DNA from: Hygrocybe punicea
Lineage: Eukaryota; Basidiomycota; Agaricomycetes; Agaricales; Hygrophoraceae
Length of the DNA stretch: 64,000 nucleotides
Reading direction: 5' to 3'
Assembly (NCBI GenBank): GCA_963556145.1
Contig: OY744467.1
Span: forward strand, 2,852,001-2,916,000
The notes under the pieces are model-generated. The model was not told where the DNA came from and did not search any database. It was given only the letters and a program-made list of their open reading frames with translations. The position numbers and the translations under genes were made by a program. Below are positions 35,640 to 47,426 of the stretch, one piece after another (the first letter of the stretch is position 1; every line of letters starts with the position of its first letter).

Positions 35640-37389
35640 TATACTTTCGGAACTGCCAGTGTCATTCTTACTGGTGAAATGGCTGCAACTACTGATTTAA
35701 AGAGAATTGGGTTAGATCACTCAGCTGACTGTATGTATGACCTACACAGCCTTGTAGTACCGGAATTACGAAGCATTGCTGCAACAGTGGCCTTACCACA
35801 AAGGGAATTTTTATTCAGTTTAAAGTGTTTCATGCAGCACTCATGTGATTGAAACTAAATTTAGCTAATACAAAACAGATGTATGATTGAATTCGAAACA
35901 ATTCAGGTAAATTGTGCCTGAGTAACTTACAAAGATATTGATACCATTGGAAAGCAGTCATCCTTTTATGGTAATGGCATTGTCGTCATTACAAAGAACA
36001 ATGATGGTACAAGACATGTGCTACCTGCATCCGATGGATTCATGTGATGTGAACAATTAGTGAGTGGTGATTGCATAAACATGTTGCACACTTGGCTGAA
36101 TATGTGATGCTTTCAGTGCAATGCTATTGGTGCAAAGGAGCAAATAAAATTATTATAGTTGACATTATTTTGCTGCACCCCAAGTTGACAGGACACTGTC
36201 CTTGCACCATGTATGAAAACTATGACAAGGAAGCAGCAGGTGAGTCAGAAAGAAAAAAATGCATCACACCCAAGTGACTGTACTGGCTGCAGGGAATGCT
36301 CTCGGTGAGATCATGCAAGTTGCAAGTGAAGACGAAGATGAAGAAGTTCGCTGGAAACAACTTTCAACCTTTTTACAGGTAAACAGAATATAGGTGGGAT
36401 TGAAAATATTTGCTCACATGTACTGCAGCGAAAAAACTGGCAGAATAAGTTCGTTGTGGAAAAGGCTGGCGAGCCTTTATGACTTTGCCTACTCGAACAA
36501 AATGAGCATAGTTCACAGCAAATACAAGAAGCTGTGCTGCATGTACAGGGCATATTATGTGGGTTGGATTTACCTCCTGTTGATTCATGTCTTTGGTGAG
36601 TTGGATATTAAACATTGTGAACAAAGAACCAACCCACAAAAGACCTAGTAATCTTGGCCAATGCAGATACTTACAACAAGGGATTACTATCACAGGTTTC
36701 GGCCAAAACAGTTTGAAATGGCAATCGACAGCATTAATGCAATTCATAACCTGTTTACGAGAAATTTTAAGGCAGGCGTTTTCGAACCATGGACAACATC
36801 CACTTACCATGAGACTTCTGCGATCAATGCAAGCAATCGGTTTTTCACTTTACACCGAGAAATAACATCTACTGAAATACCTTCCTATCCACCCCTCGTT
36901 GACCCACATGGTGTCCTGAAATCTTTGTTATGAGATGATTTGGTATATGCCATGGATAATACAGTGGAATATTATGCTCTAGATCAAGAAAAGTAAGTTT
37001 CAGTTCGTGAAGCAGTATCATAATGACAATTATTTAGACAAACGATGCAACCCTTCGACCCAGCCAAATTTCGCGTTGGTGATTTGGTTGAAGCACAACT
37101 ATCCTTTATTGCAGCTGGAACATGGGATAGGCAAAGGATGAAGATTGTGTTACGTGCAGTGGCCCTTCTTGATGCATCGTATTCTCAGGTGATTTATTTA
37201 AACTGTCAAAATTCCATTGCAGAATCTGAATACATAACCCAGATGGCCGAAATCAATAACAATCTGAGAAAATCACCACATATCTTTCACACTCCATCCA
37301 CACTACACAGAAGTGTAGGATATTCTGATGACAAACCGAGGAAGAAGACTATGCAATATCAGGATCGAATGGAGGAGATTGCAGGATGA
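35640..37389 (+). pseudogene. decayed multi-exon gene of unknown function (cassette gene 3)
   Basis: Blocks in order: LHSLVVPELRSIAATVALPQ (35.75 kb), FYGNGIVVITKNNDGTRHVL (35.97 kb), GEIMQVASEDEDEEVRWKQL (36.3 kb), RKNWQNKFVVEKAGEPL then an in-frame TGA (about 36480), RPKQFEMAIDSINAIHNLFT and STYHETSAINASNRFFTLHR (36.7-36.85 kb), an in-frame TGA after VLKSLL (about 36931), then FDPAKFRVGDLVEAQLSFIA and LRAVALLDASYSQ (37.06-37.19 kb), with a stop at 37387. The stops make it a pseudogene. The last block is a recurrent signature of repeated basidiomycete hypothetical proteins; function unknown. Confidence 0.5.
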
Positions 37390-37559
37390 CTTTTCCTCAT
37401 GACAACTTCTCCGTAATAACTACTCATCATCACAAACTACTCTTTGTAACAGTATTGATGTCTTCATATTATGCCTTGTAATTGCACAAATTATTTGTAT
37501 CTTTATCAGCCAAAAAATACTTGGTGGTCAAAAAGTGACCGACACACCCACATTGCCAC

Positions 37560-38900
37560 AGGTGTCAACTAAGTGGTGGTAGGGGGTTACCGAGCCTCTC
37601 GTTTTCCATGTGAGCAAGTTTCCAGATTATTTCCAGTTGGGGATGACTGAAAATGGGTGGTGGCGACCCTGGGGGTGCAGTGGGGGTATTTGGGCACAAG
37701 GACATGGTGGGTGGTAACTCAATGATTGCCTACACAGCCGTTCCAGTTGCCCAGACATGTGTCGGTTAGATCGGCAATGGGGTGCCAGAATTTATTAGGG
37801 CCTGTGTGACTCTAAGTTAGTGATCTCCGAGCAATGGTGGACAAAGAAGAAAACCAAAGAGGAGGGGAACCCCACCGATTAGGTGTGCAGCCATTCCCCT
37901 AGCCCACACTTGTTGCTTCAGTTGGAAACGGGGCGCCGGAATACACTAAGGTCTGTCACGGTCAATGTTAGGGGTCTCCGAGCGATGGTGCACAAGAGGG
38001 GAGGGAGTGGCCCACCGATTCCATGCGCAGCCGTTCCCTTGGCCCAGACATGTCGTTAGGCTTGGAAACGCGGTGCTGGAATACACTCGAATTTAGTGGT
38101 CTCTGAGCAATGGTGGACAAAAAAAAATAAGAGGGGGTGGGGTAGCTCACTGATTCCATGCACGGCCATCCCATACACCCAGATGTCTGGTGTAGGTCAG
38201 CAACAGGGTGATGGGTTCTATTAAGGCTGGTGGGACTGTAAGTTTGTGGTCTCTGAGTGATGGCGCACAAAAAACACAGGGGTGGGGCCGACTAATTCCG
38301 TGCCCGGCCATCCCACTGGCCCAGACATCTCTTGTAGGTCAGCAATGGGGTGCCAGATTCTAAGAATGCCGGTGGGACTGTAAGTTAGTCATCTCCGGGC
38401 AATGGTAGACAAAAAAATATACAGGTAGGGGTGAAAACCCACCGAGTGGGGGCAGACGTTCCATGCACCCAGACCTCTCGTTTGGTCCGCAAACATGCTG
38501 CCAGAATACACCAGGGCCAATGAGAATGTAAGTAAATGGACTCTGGGTGGTAGTGGACAAAAAAAAAAATGCAGGGGTGAGGTCACCTACTAATTCCGTG
38601 CCCAGTCATCCCACTGGCCTAGACGTCTCGTGTAGGTCGGCAACGGGGTGCCGAATTCTATGAATGCTGGTGGGACTGTAAATCAGTGGTCTCTGAGTGC
38701 TGGTGGACAAAAAAAAAAGAAGGGGGTGATCACCCACTAATTCTGCGCACAGCCGTCCCAATCGTCCACACGTGTCGTTTAGGTTGTCAATGGGGTGCCA
38801 GATTCTATAAAGGCCTGTGGGACTCTAAGTGAATGGTCTCCGAGCGCCGGTAGACCAAAAAAAAGTGGGGGTGGAAACTCATCGATGGTGTCTGGAGCAG
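37560..38900. repeat. tandem array, about 8 units of 140-150 bp
   Basis: The landmark (AATGGTGGACAAA)-like word recurs at about 37842, 37987, 38110, 38260, 38401, 38551, 38700 and 38850. Units contain GGTCGGCAACGGGGTGCC-like, GTGGGACTGTAAGTTAGTG-like and CCGTGC(C/G)C(A)GCC-like words followed by an A-run. The unit differs in sequence from the G-rich array at 27.5-29 kb, but both have long G-rich plus strands and similar unit length, and they bracket the three-gene block. Confidence 0.75.
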
Positions 38901-39294
38901 TTCCGCCAGATGCCTGTGAAATTGAACTAGCCAGTGACGAAGTCATTAGCTGCCATCAGTAATACCTACATCTAAACAATGGAATATCTCACCATATCCC
39001 AATTACCGAAGCTTGTCCTGGTGGTGCTGTTGAGTTGATAGCTGCTGAATAAGCAGAAAGTGGCTAGCAAAATCGCCTCGGGCATTGAGGCGATCTCTTG
39101 CTTTGCACTTTGGCTTCCAAACATGGACATACCTACTGATATCATTATTATTGTCACATTAATTAATTAAATTAAATATTAATGTTGCTACCAACCATCA
39201 AACAATGGTCACACTAGCAGGTCCAGGTACAGACTGGTGAGTGAGTTGTCAAAGAGTGATAGGCAAGTGATTGGGAACTAAAGGAAGTGGTTGG

Positions 39295-39947
39295 GGCCAT
39301 CAGTAAAACCTGATATTACTTAATTTTGTCTTAGGGTGTCTTAGTGCATCTTGATGTTCTTGAAAATTGTGATTAAGGTAATCAAGAAACTGTACTTACT
39401 TGGGGCAAGGCAAATTTTCTTAATTTGTCTTATTTTTAGAAAAAGTTGAGGTGGAAAAATGTGAGTTGATGGCTTGGAAAAGCCTTTGTCTTAGTAATGT
39501 TTGCATATTTTAGGCAGAGATAGTGATAAACTGTGGACTATTTACAAACAGTGTAAAATTGGGACTAAGAAAGACTAAGACAAATAAGACAAACTAAGAG
39601 ATTAAGACTTCCCTTATGAAAATTCTACCTTTTAGTTGCGTTGGTGTCTTAATGTCTTAATTGCCTTAGTCTATCTTAATCTCAATTTTGTACTGCTTGT
39701 AAACAGTCCAATTTTCATCACTATCTCTACCTAAAATGTGCAAACTATAGACAAAGGCTTTTTCAGGCCATCAACTCACATTTCTCCCACCTTAACTTTT
39801 GTTACAAATAAGACAAATTGAGAAAATTTGTCTTTGGCCTAAGTAGGTACAGTTTCTTGCTCACCATAATTACAAATTTTAAGAACATTAAGAAGCACTA
39901 AGATACCCCAAGACAAGATCAAGGAATATCAGGTTTTCCTGATGGCC
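39295..39947. mobile_element. 653-bp inverted-repeat element
   Basis: It opens GGCCATCAGTAAAACCTGATATTACTT and closes with GATATTCC...ATATCAGGTTTTCCTGATGGCC. Long imperfect arms are rich in CTTAG/CTAAG words (GTCTTAG, TCTTAATTTGTCTT and their complements). Non-coding MITE-like. The remaining stretch 38901-39294 shows no gene. Confidence 0.65.
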
Positions 39948-39959
39948 CGGGGTGGGGAA

Positions 39960-40270
39960 TGCTCCCTTTATTGATACTAATGAAACATGGGAGATCAATT
40001 GTGGTTGGAGATGACAAAAAAGGGTGGTAGAGAGATGCCATGGCTGTTGACAAAGTGGGTGTTGGGGTTGGGCACGAGACAAGGGATCAATTCTGGGCAG
40101 GGATGGCTGAAAAAGGGTGGTGGAGGGTTGCCATGAGTGTTGACAAAGTGGCATAGCATGGCTACACAATGTTATCAGCCACTTCAGCCACTCATTTTTG
40201 ACACTAATGAGATGTGGGATATTGATTATGGTTGGGGACGGTCAAAAATGGGTGGCAAGGGATGTTTGTG
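39960..40270. repeat. three degenerate units, about 130 bp each
   Basis: GA(T)ACTAATGA(A/G)A(C/T)(A/G)TGGGA, then ATTGTGGTTGG(A/G)GA and AAAAA(G)GGTGG, recur near 39977, 40075 and 40200. No gene is seen between 40270 and 40998; a fragment at 40915-40980 (CTTCTCCATGACCTTGAATGC) matches an internal part of repeat X/Y near 16430. Confidence 0.45.
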
Positions 40271-40998
40271 AATGTTGACAGAATGGGTGATTGAGGCACA
40301 GGATGACAATGTGATGCAGTTAGCCCCTCCAGGTTCAAATTTTCAACACAATGAAATGTTAGGTATCAGCTCTGGTCAGGTAGTAAAAAGTGGGGGTGGG
40401 GGTTTGGGCTCATGGTTTGAGCACATGATGACAATTCTGTATTATTACAACAGTTATTTCATTTATACTTTTGGGTCAAATGGCACACTATTAGTGCAAA
40501 TAATGCCAGATCACTCGAATGTTTTTTTTCACAACATGGCAGTTTCCCTTACATAATGCTTGCTCATTTTTGTAATGATCGATGCAGTGTGAAAGTTGAA
40601 AGTTGTTAGAATTTCTGAAACTCAGAATGAAAGTAGTCAGAAGGGACTTGAATCAAACTCAGTTGCTATATTGGGACACAATTTCACTCAGTGTCTAAGA
40701 TGAAAGAATCACCAAAATGTCTGAAAACTGGCACTGTAATCCACAAGTTAGCCAGATAATTCTGTAAGAATTAGAGAACCTGACAAGAATGCTACACAAT
40801 GGTGGATTTTTTTTAATAGAATAAACCAATCAGTAGAAAAAGACTTTCTCTATAAGCCAAAGTAAAACATCAATGAATCGAATCAGTCACTGAAACTTGA
40901 GTTTATAAAAATCTGTTTTCCATAACTTCTCCATGACCTTGAATGCTACACAACAGATTACCACATGAAGACAGCATGCTTGATCTAAAGGAGGATGC

Positions 40999-42324
40999 TC
41001 AGACACTCTGGGCATAAATAGCTAGTACTAGGTTTCTATTTTTACAGTGTCTGATACCATGGTCTGAAAGCTGTGTGTCAGTGTCTCTGGAACAAGAGTT
41101 GCCTGTAATTATTCCATCATGATACCATACTTGTTTTTGTGCAGTAATAATACATGAGGTGAAATGATATTGACCATGATATACAATGCCTCTAATTTCT
41201 AATGTCTTTGTGTCAGTCTCTGAAACAAATTCTAATCTATGACTGGTTTCAATATTTTTGAATGGATACTCTAGAACAAGAATGTGTGGTGGTTCATTAT
41301 AAAATACAAGTTGATTCATCCTGCTGTTGCAATCAGGACATCTTCTATTGGTTTTCTGTGACAAGGTATCAACCCACTTCATGGTAGACTGTTTAACGGT
41401 GTCATCAGCATGCAACATATAGCCTAGTCTGTCATCAATGGCTTCATCTTCAAAATCACACTGAGAACATTGGTGCTGAGAAGAAGCTACAATGTCATTG
41501 ACTTTAAACAACTCCATGGCCAGATTTGCAACACTAATACCTGTTGTGCCTCTAGGAAAGTCTGTAGGATTCATGTTATGTAGTACAGTTCGAAGGTGAT
41601 CTCTTAGTTGTTCAAATGGTAAATTGTGGTTGAAAACCTCTGCAAAACCATAAGACAATGTGCTCAAATGATCATTCATGCTTCTGAATACTGTGGACCA
41701 CTCCACATGATTGTCTTTCCACAGATTAAAGATAATTACCAATAATGAGTCATATGCACAGCTGTAGTCATTTCTATCCCAGATAAGTCCAGCTGGAGAG
41801 TTAATGACCTGTTGCTTGCTTGTGGATCCTTTGTTGACATGGTCTTTTGTGATCCGAGGCCTTTTAGCTGCTGGTTCATTGTTTGTGTCCAGTGAATGTT
41901 TTTGGGTTGAACCAATAGCAACTGAGCCTTTTGCGGGAACAAATGAAGTTGCAATTACAGGTGCTTTCTGTTTTCCATTGCCTTTTTCAACCAATTGCCA
42001 TGGGCTACCAAGAATTGTATGAGCCAATATTAGTGGATCAGTTGATGACCATTTAATAGCAGTGTCAGTTTTTGCAGGAACATAGTGAATTCCCTTCCAC
42101 TGCTGAAAGTTTCTGAGCATAACAGAGCATGAACTAGCTTGAATGTGGTTTGGCAATTTTCCTTCATATCTGATCCTGGTAATCTCATCAAGCAATTCTA
42201 GTTCTCTAAATTCTTGTCTAAGATATCCAGAACAACCTCTAGTGATCACTTTAGTATCAAAGCCTTGGATAATTACAGTTCCAGCAGCAGAAGCACTTCT
42301 AGACAAAGAAGAATAATATGACAT
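40999..42324 (-). CDS. ubiquitin-specific-protease-like protein, 441 aa
   Basis: A single open frame. Residues 180-200 read LIWDRNDYSCAYDSLL, with Cys189 placed like the catalytic Cys box of C19 (USP) cysteine proteases. Two CxxC pairs, Cys286/Cys289 (CSQC) and Cys329/Cys332 (CPDC), would form a zinc site in the finger region. VYHGQYHFTSCII with His383 and His387, then WYHDG, fits the His box. A basic patch KRPR near 154 may act as a nuclear signal. The first 110 residues are unassigned. It lies immediately downstream of, and in the same direction as, a Plavaka transposase. Proteins of this type are repeated in mushroom genomes, so it is probably transposon cargo rather than a host deubiquitinase. 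Activity is inferred, not shown. Confidence 0.65.
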   Translation of the reverse strand: MSYYSSLSRSASAAGTVIIQGFDTKVITRGCSGYLRQEFRELELLDEITRIRYEGKLPNHIQASSCSVMLRNFQQWKGIHYVPAKTDTAIKWSSTDPLILAHTILGSPWQLVEKGNGKQKAPVIATSFVPAKGSVAIGSTQKHSLDTNNEPAAKRPRITKDHVNKGSTSKQQVINSPAGLIWDRNDYSCAYDSLLVIIFNLWKDNHVEWSTVFRSMNDHLSTLSYGFAEVFNHNLPFEQLRDHLRTVLHNMNPTDFPRGTTGISVANLAMELFKVNDIVASSQHQCSQCDFEDEAIDDRLGYMLHADDTVKQSTMKWVDTLSQKTNRRCPDCNSRMNQLVFYNEPPHILVLEYPFKNIETSHRLEFVSETDTKTLEIRGIVYHGQYHFTSCIITAQKQVWYHDGIITGNSCSRDTDTQLSDHGIRHCKNRNLVLAIYAQSV

Positions 42325-42399
42325 ATGATTGAAGCAACTGTTTCATCAGGAAAAACACTTTGGCTCTCACATTATCCTGGGAATATTCCATTTTCCCAG

Positions 42400-42450
42400 G
42401 GTGTCAGAGAGTGCCACAGAGTGTCACAGAGTGTCACAGAGTGTTGGAAA
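42400..42450. repeat. short direct repeat AGTGTCACAG x4
   Basis: GTGTCAGAGAGTGCCACAG followed by repeated AGTGTCACAG lies between the protease-like gene and the transposase 3' end. It could be part of a subterminal region; no terminal inverted repeat was resolved. Confidence 0.4.
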
Positions 42451-42490
42451 GAAACCTTAGAGTCACAGAAACTTGTAACCCGTATTATTA

Positions 42491-45400
42491 CTACCAAATA
42501 GTTTTGTATGAATACATATTCTGCCAGTTGTTCACCAAGAAAGTCCCACATTCATCTAAAACATTATCAGTGGTCCATGTGATATCTGCAGACCTTCTGA
42601 ACAGAGGTGTTAACATGCAACTCTGCCTAATGCTCGTTAAAGGAATGATAGAACCGGAATGTTGACCATCGGCACGGTACAGAGGCTTGAGAGTGTACAT
42701 GTTGTGATACGGTTCTGCTGTTGGTTTCAGTCCAGTGTACCATTCAACATATGTCAAAGGGGTTTTCCGCCAGATTACTGGTGACAGTCCCAGGCCATAG
42801 TCTAGCATTGATGGCAAGGTGAAAATCACCCTCACACGTCCGATGCGTGTTCCTGACATAAAAAATGTCAACATGAGACTGCAAGCTTACCAGGAAGCTT
42901 ACCTTCAAGACTGGTGGATTCTGCAACGTCAGTGTGCAGAACTATGACATTGTCAAAGCAGCCTGCTCTTTTCTTAAAGGCAGGAGCAGCCTTTATAACA
43001 TCACATTCCTCTTCACCATCTTCTAGACTTGGAGGGTGAAATTTCAAAGTGTGATAGACATCTAACCTTGCAAAAGGTAGCATGTTCAAATATGCAATGC
43101 GAAGGGTTGTTGGATTCCCCATGATGCGGTTTAAATAGTCCTTGAGGGCAGTTGTAAATCCTGGAGCGCGATGGCGCTCTGCAATGACGTTGATCAATTG
43201 ACATGGTTGAGTAGGATATTTAGGAAGTGATATCAGGTTACCGGTGGCGTTGTGAGATAGTGATTTGGAAGGAGGACTAGTGAGACGCTGTGAATCCATC
43301 CAGGAGACGTAGTGTTGGAATGTGAACATCTTCTCCTGGCGAGTAAGCCAGTTGATCATTTGTGGAAACTCATCACGTTGGTTGGAGGCACGCCATCCAT
43401 CCTTGGCTAAATCGATGTGAAGTTGTTCAAACAATTCAGTGTTGTAATTGTCAGTGGTACCTAGAAACTTGATGGACTGGATGTAGTGGTGCAAGGAATG
43501 GAACTTAGGGATGTTAAGATCGTCACGTATGCCGGTTTCAATGAAATAAGTCTTGTGTAGTTAAATATGTTCAGGGCATCCTGCATGTAACCCAGGGTGA
43601 TGTCATCATGTGTGCTGTACTGGGCAAGGTAAATGAAGTCGAGAAGCGCACGACATGCCACGATGGCCTTCTTGGGCAGAACACCCACGAGACAACCCAG
43701 GAGAATCTTAGCCATATTCTTCCGCTCCGTGCCAGATATTTGAGAGAGAGCAGAGATACCATTCTTAAAGTGACGCAGTCCGTATGCAGGTGGAAGGCAG
43801 TGAATACGGTGGTCTAGCTTGTCAGGACTGACTGTGCACTGACACCAGTTTGTTAGATGCTTGAAGACACCTTGGTAGATCTGATGAAGAACATCAGGTG
43901 TAACGGCCAGATTGATGTCTGTGTGAGGAAATCCATCCCAGAAAGGCCTGTAAACACTTCCAGATACCTCCCTGTCCATGCAGTACTTGTGGAGCTGTGA
44001 TGCCGTAGCTGCCGTCCTCTTTGCCTCATCTATTACTCCTAACGTCCACTTCTGAGTTCGATTCGGGTGTGCGATCGTATCCTGCAGCTTGTCTGCTGGA
44101 CACTGACATTTAGGGCATGTTCCGTACTTGGAACAAGTAACAAGGCATTGTTCTGGGTAGTCCGCGACATAGGACGCTAGGACAGGATGGACTTTACAAA
44201 CAGAACCGTCACCACTGGTCATCTCGATACCTGACTCTCCTAAGTCTTTCAGGGGTGCCATGATCAATCGCATCGACTCGTGGAATAAACGTTGATTTCT
44301 TGCTTGATATTCTTGTTTAGTCAACTTGTCACAGCAAATTTTGTCCACCGAAAGATAACCCACTAGAATGGCAGCATGCTGAGAAGGCTTTCTCCATACA
44401 GTTTTGGGTAGATTTCCCAAAGTGAGATAGACAGGATATGCAGACTTGCCACCCATGAACTGAGTAAGTTGTGTTTTGTCGGTTGCGAGTATCACAGGTG
44501 CTAGAGTTGCGCCGACAGGGAGACGTGTCTGATAGTAAGCATGAGACCTATTTCAGAGAGTGGAGAATGTATCGTTGCACACCTGGATTACATGCCACCA
44601 AGATCCCATCCACATCTCAGAATAGACTCTGTTTGAGCGACTGACGTCCGAATATACCTTCTTTGGGACGTAGACCATACTCTGCGATAAGGCTGGATCA
44701 CCCCATAGACAACGTATTGCCTCAATCATGTCTCTGAACCTTACTACGTGCTTCTCCGCAGGATGATCCTTGAAGGACAGATGCTTGGTTTGCCACTTTC
44801 CCGCTCTGTGGGGAATGTCATCGATGATCTTATGTAGAGCATGTGTATTCTGGAATGAAAGCCCTAACTTCTGCCTCACCTGAGGGATCCATGTCAGAAC
44901 ATCAGTGTCGACAGATAATCCAGAAATCTTACCCCAGGAATGGACAGAAATCGGTCAAATGCATTGTTTCCTGGACTGTCTTTAATAACCCAATCTGCAA
45001 CATGCCAGTCAAGCTCTGATGCAAAAGGATAGAACGTGTTCGGTGCAGGGGTGTCGGCTCCCATAGTGATGTCACCCTCCCCATCTAGTCCGCTTCCGAA
45101 CAGGTTTCTCCAGCGTTTGTGTAGATTTTCATTCATCCGTATCACACACCCTGCTGCTTGGAATGGGTCTTCTACCTGACTATCGTCTTTGTCATCTAGA
45201 ACCCTGTGCAGCAGATGGCGTGCAGTGGATGGTCCAGGCCCTGCTTCACCAATCTGGACTTTGGATAACATAGCAAGTGTGGCTGATGGCATAGGAATGA
45301 AGTCGAACAGATCATCGTCATCTGCCATATCATCCATTGCGTCCACGACGTATTCATCCATGTGGCTCCTCTGATCTTCCATTTGGTCTGATTGTCCATC

Positions 45401-45589
45401 GCCATCACAAAGATCTGAAATCAAGGCTTCTCCACCCTCTCCATCCAAATCTAAGGGGGAGAGCTGTGCCAACTTGCCATGTCGATACCAGCAGCATGAG
45501 CGCGTCGTTGTGAGGTGGGTGGTGCAGCCCTTCTTAGTCTTGAAGCTTTCCATGCAGACAGGGCAAGAGAGCTCATCTTGGAGATCCAT
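42491..45589 (-). pseudogene. Plavaka-type DDE transposase
   Basis: The start at 45589 gives DELSCPVCMESFKTKKGCTT, a C2H2-like N-terminal finger, then an acidic linker. After an intron near 44.9 kb comes RFRDMIEAIRCLWGDPAL. Next are VILATDKTQLTQFMGGKSAY, PVYLTLGNLPKTVWRKPS and HPVLASYVADYPEQ, then CSKYGTCPKCQCP (a zinc pair), and PDVLHQIYQGVFKHL. These are the standard blocks of the Plavaka group of basidiomycete cut-and-paste transposases. A frame change near 43557 separates NIFNY from TYFIETGIRDDLNIPKFHSL; there is no intron there that I can justify, so a frameshift is likely. The tail (EWYTGLKP to a TAG at 42491) follows a GT-AG intron near 42.87 kb. Confidence 0.85.
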
Positions 45590-45832
45590 GGTAGCATTGT
45601 TGCAGTGTTCAGTCAAAAGCACAATATGAAGATAACCAGGATAAGATTGCTATAAATGAATGATACTGTGTCACATGGGTCTCTGAGATAAGCCCAAGGA
45701 GGAACGGATTTGTGAGAGATCACTGCATGCGTTACGGAACCAGAATAAGTTTCACAAGTTGAGTCACTAGTCTCAGTATTGTCCTAGCCAGTGTTTAAAA
45801 GTAAGCTCTGTGAGAGTAGGGCTGTCTGTAGC

Positions 45833-45896
45833 GCTGACTTCCCAAAAAGGACCACATTTTATCGTCTTAAAAAGTACACCTTTTCAGGAAGTCAGC
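45833..45896. mobile_element. 64-bp hairpin (diverged mini-element)
   Basis: GCTGACTTCCCAAAAAGG is followed by an AT-rich loop and CCTTTTCAGGAAGTCAGC. Its layout and words match the better-preserved hairpin at 49595-49652. No gene is seen in 45623-46001 otherwise. Confidence 0.5.
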
Positions 45897-47426
45897 ACCG
45901 GTCCAGCTGATCTCTCAAAAAGTTATCTTATGCAACATGCCTTATAATTCACATCGTACGAAACAAAAAGAAATATTAACTCCACCGCCATCTTCTCACA
46001 TTCATGGGATCTGCAACGTCTGCCTCATATCCTGAAGCTCAGGACATTCACTAACACCAGGGCACCCATGGAGGGTGGCATGAGAGAAATCAAGAACTTG
46101 GACTACACCAGTTTGAGATAAAACTACGTTGTCTGGACGTAAGTCTAGGTGACTTACTCCAGCCTGATGGAGGGATAGTATAGCTGCCCACAGATCGTAC
46201 CTAGAAACATAGCATAAATGAAATGGCTTGCAGAGGATGTGAATGACGTACTGCTGGGCACGTGAAAGCATAGAGAATGAGCTCAACAATTTACCTGCAT
46301 CACGCATCAGGAGCACTTGAAAACCCCTCCCCATGTACAGACCATAGAAAGCCGGTATCACAGTGCCCTGAAGCGCTGCGAGCACTGCATAGATTTTGGC
46401 TTCATGACGCAGCCGTGCTTGGGATTGGGTGTCAATGGCAACTTTTCTGACGACGTTGTCAGCACAGTGGTGATCAAACTGCCCTCGAAATACATTCCCC
46501 ACTGATCCTCTGTCCAGAAACGTAGTCAGAAGAAGTTCACGGTATGACGGGGGTGAAATCGCATCAGTCGGAGATTTGGAGCGTTTCAGGTGTGTTTGAA
46601 TGGACTTGTGGAAGATCGCTAGTTGCATCAGCCCCTGAATCGCAACCGATGACAGGAGTGCTATTAAGAAGTGGAAAGTAAAGGACTGGCATTCTGGATC
46701 AACCACTTCCATGCACCTCAACTCGTACATGACTACTTCGCAGTGATCGAGATCGAAAGTCAGACATAAAGTGTCCACCTATAAACTGGAGTCTCTCATC
46801 TGAAAACTCAGAGACGCAACTGCAACTCACCTGCGAGGGTAAAGTCAGACCCGAAAAAAGGTTGAAAGGGTGTCACCACTGGGAGCCGGGTTGATGTTGG
46901 AACGTTGCATTGCCTGACGAGTACGGCCTAATGGCTTAACTAATTTAACCATGGGAAGATGAATATCTGGGGGGGTGTCCATGATCGTACTGCCAGTCCA
47001 TAAAAGGCAGAAAACGATTAACGGCATAAAGGGCGTCGTTGAGTCAAGGAGGTGAAGAATGTCTGAGCATAGGAGGCCATGCAGTGGCAAGCCAGGGACA
47101 GGGCAAAGTGAGAAGAGCATGTAGCTATCTCCTCCGAAGAGGAGTGTGTAGGGGATGGTAGTGGGACCTGACAGCATAGCTATTCCCATCTATCAGAGGT
47201 GATGATGAGTGGGGGGATTACCGCTAAGATTCAGTGCCCACCTTAAAGATTATGGATGTCACGACTAGCGGTCGTGTGATGGATCGGCGGGTCAAACGGT
47301 TGCACGATGTCGGCAGTAATAGAGGTAGGGTTTTCAGGGATAAGGTTCAAGTGATGTAGTTTGGGTGAAGTTTGTTACGTCTTAGTACAACTGCTAGGAG
47401 TAATACAAGAGGTCAAAGTTAGGGAT

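Noticed and set aside
37968..38586. Minus-strand frames in the second tandem array
   Set aside because: The repeated peptides mirror the DNA repeat unit with no codon-level conservation.
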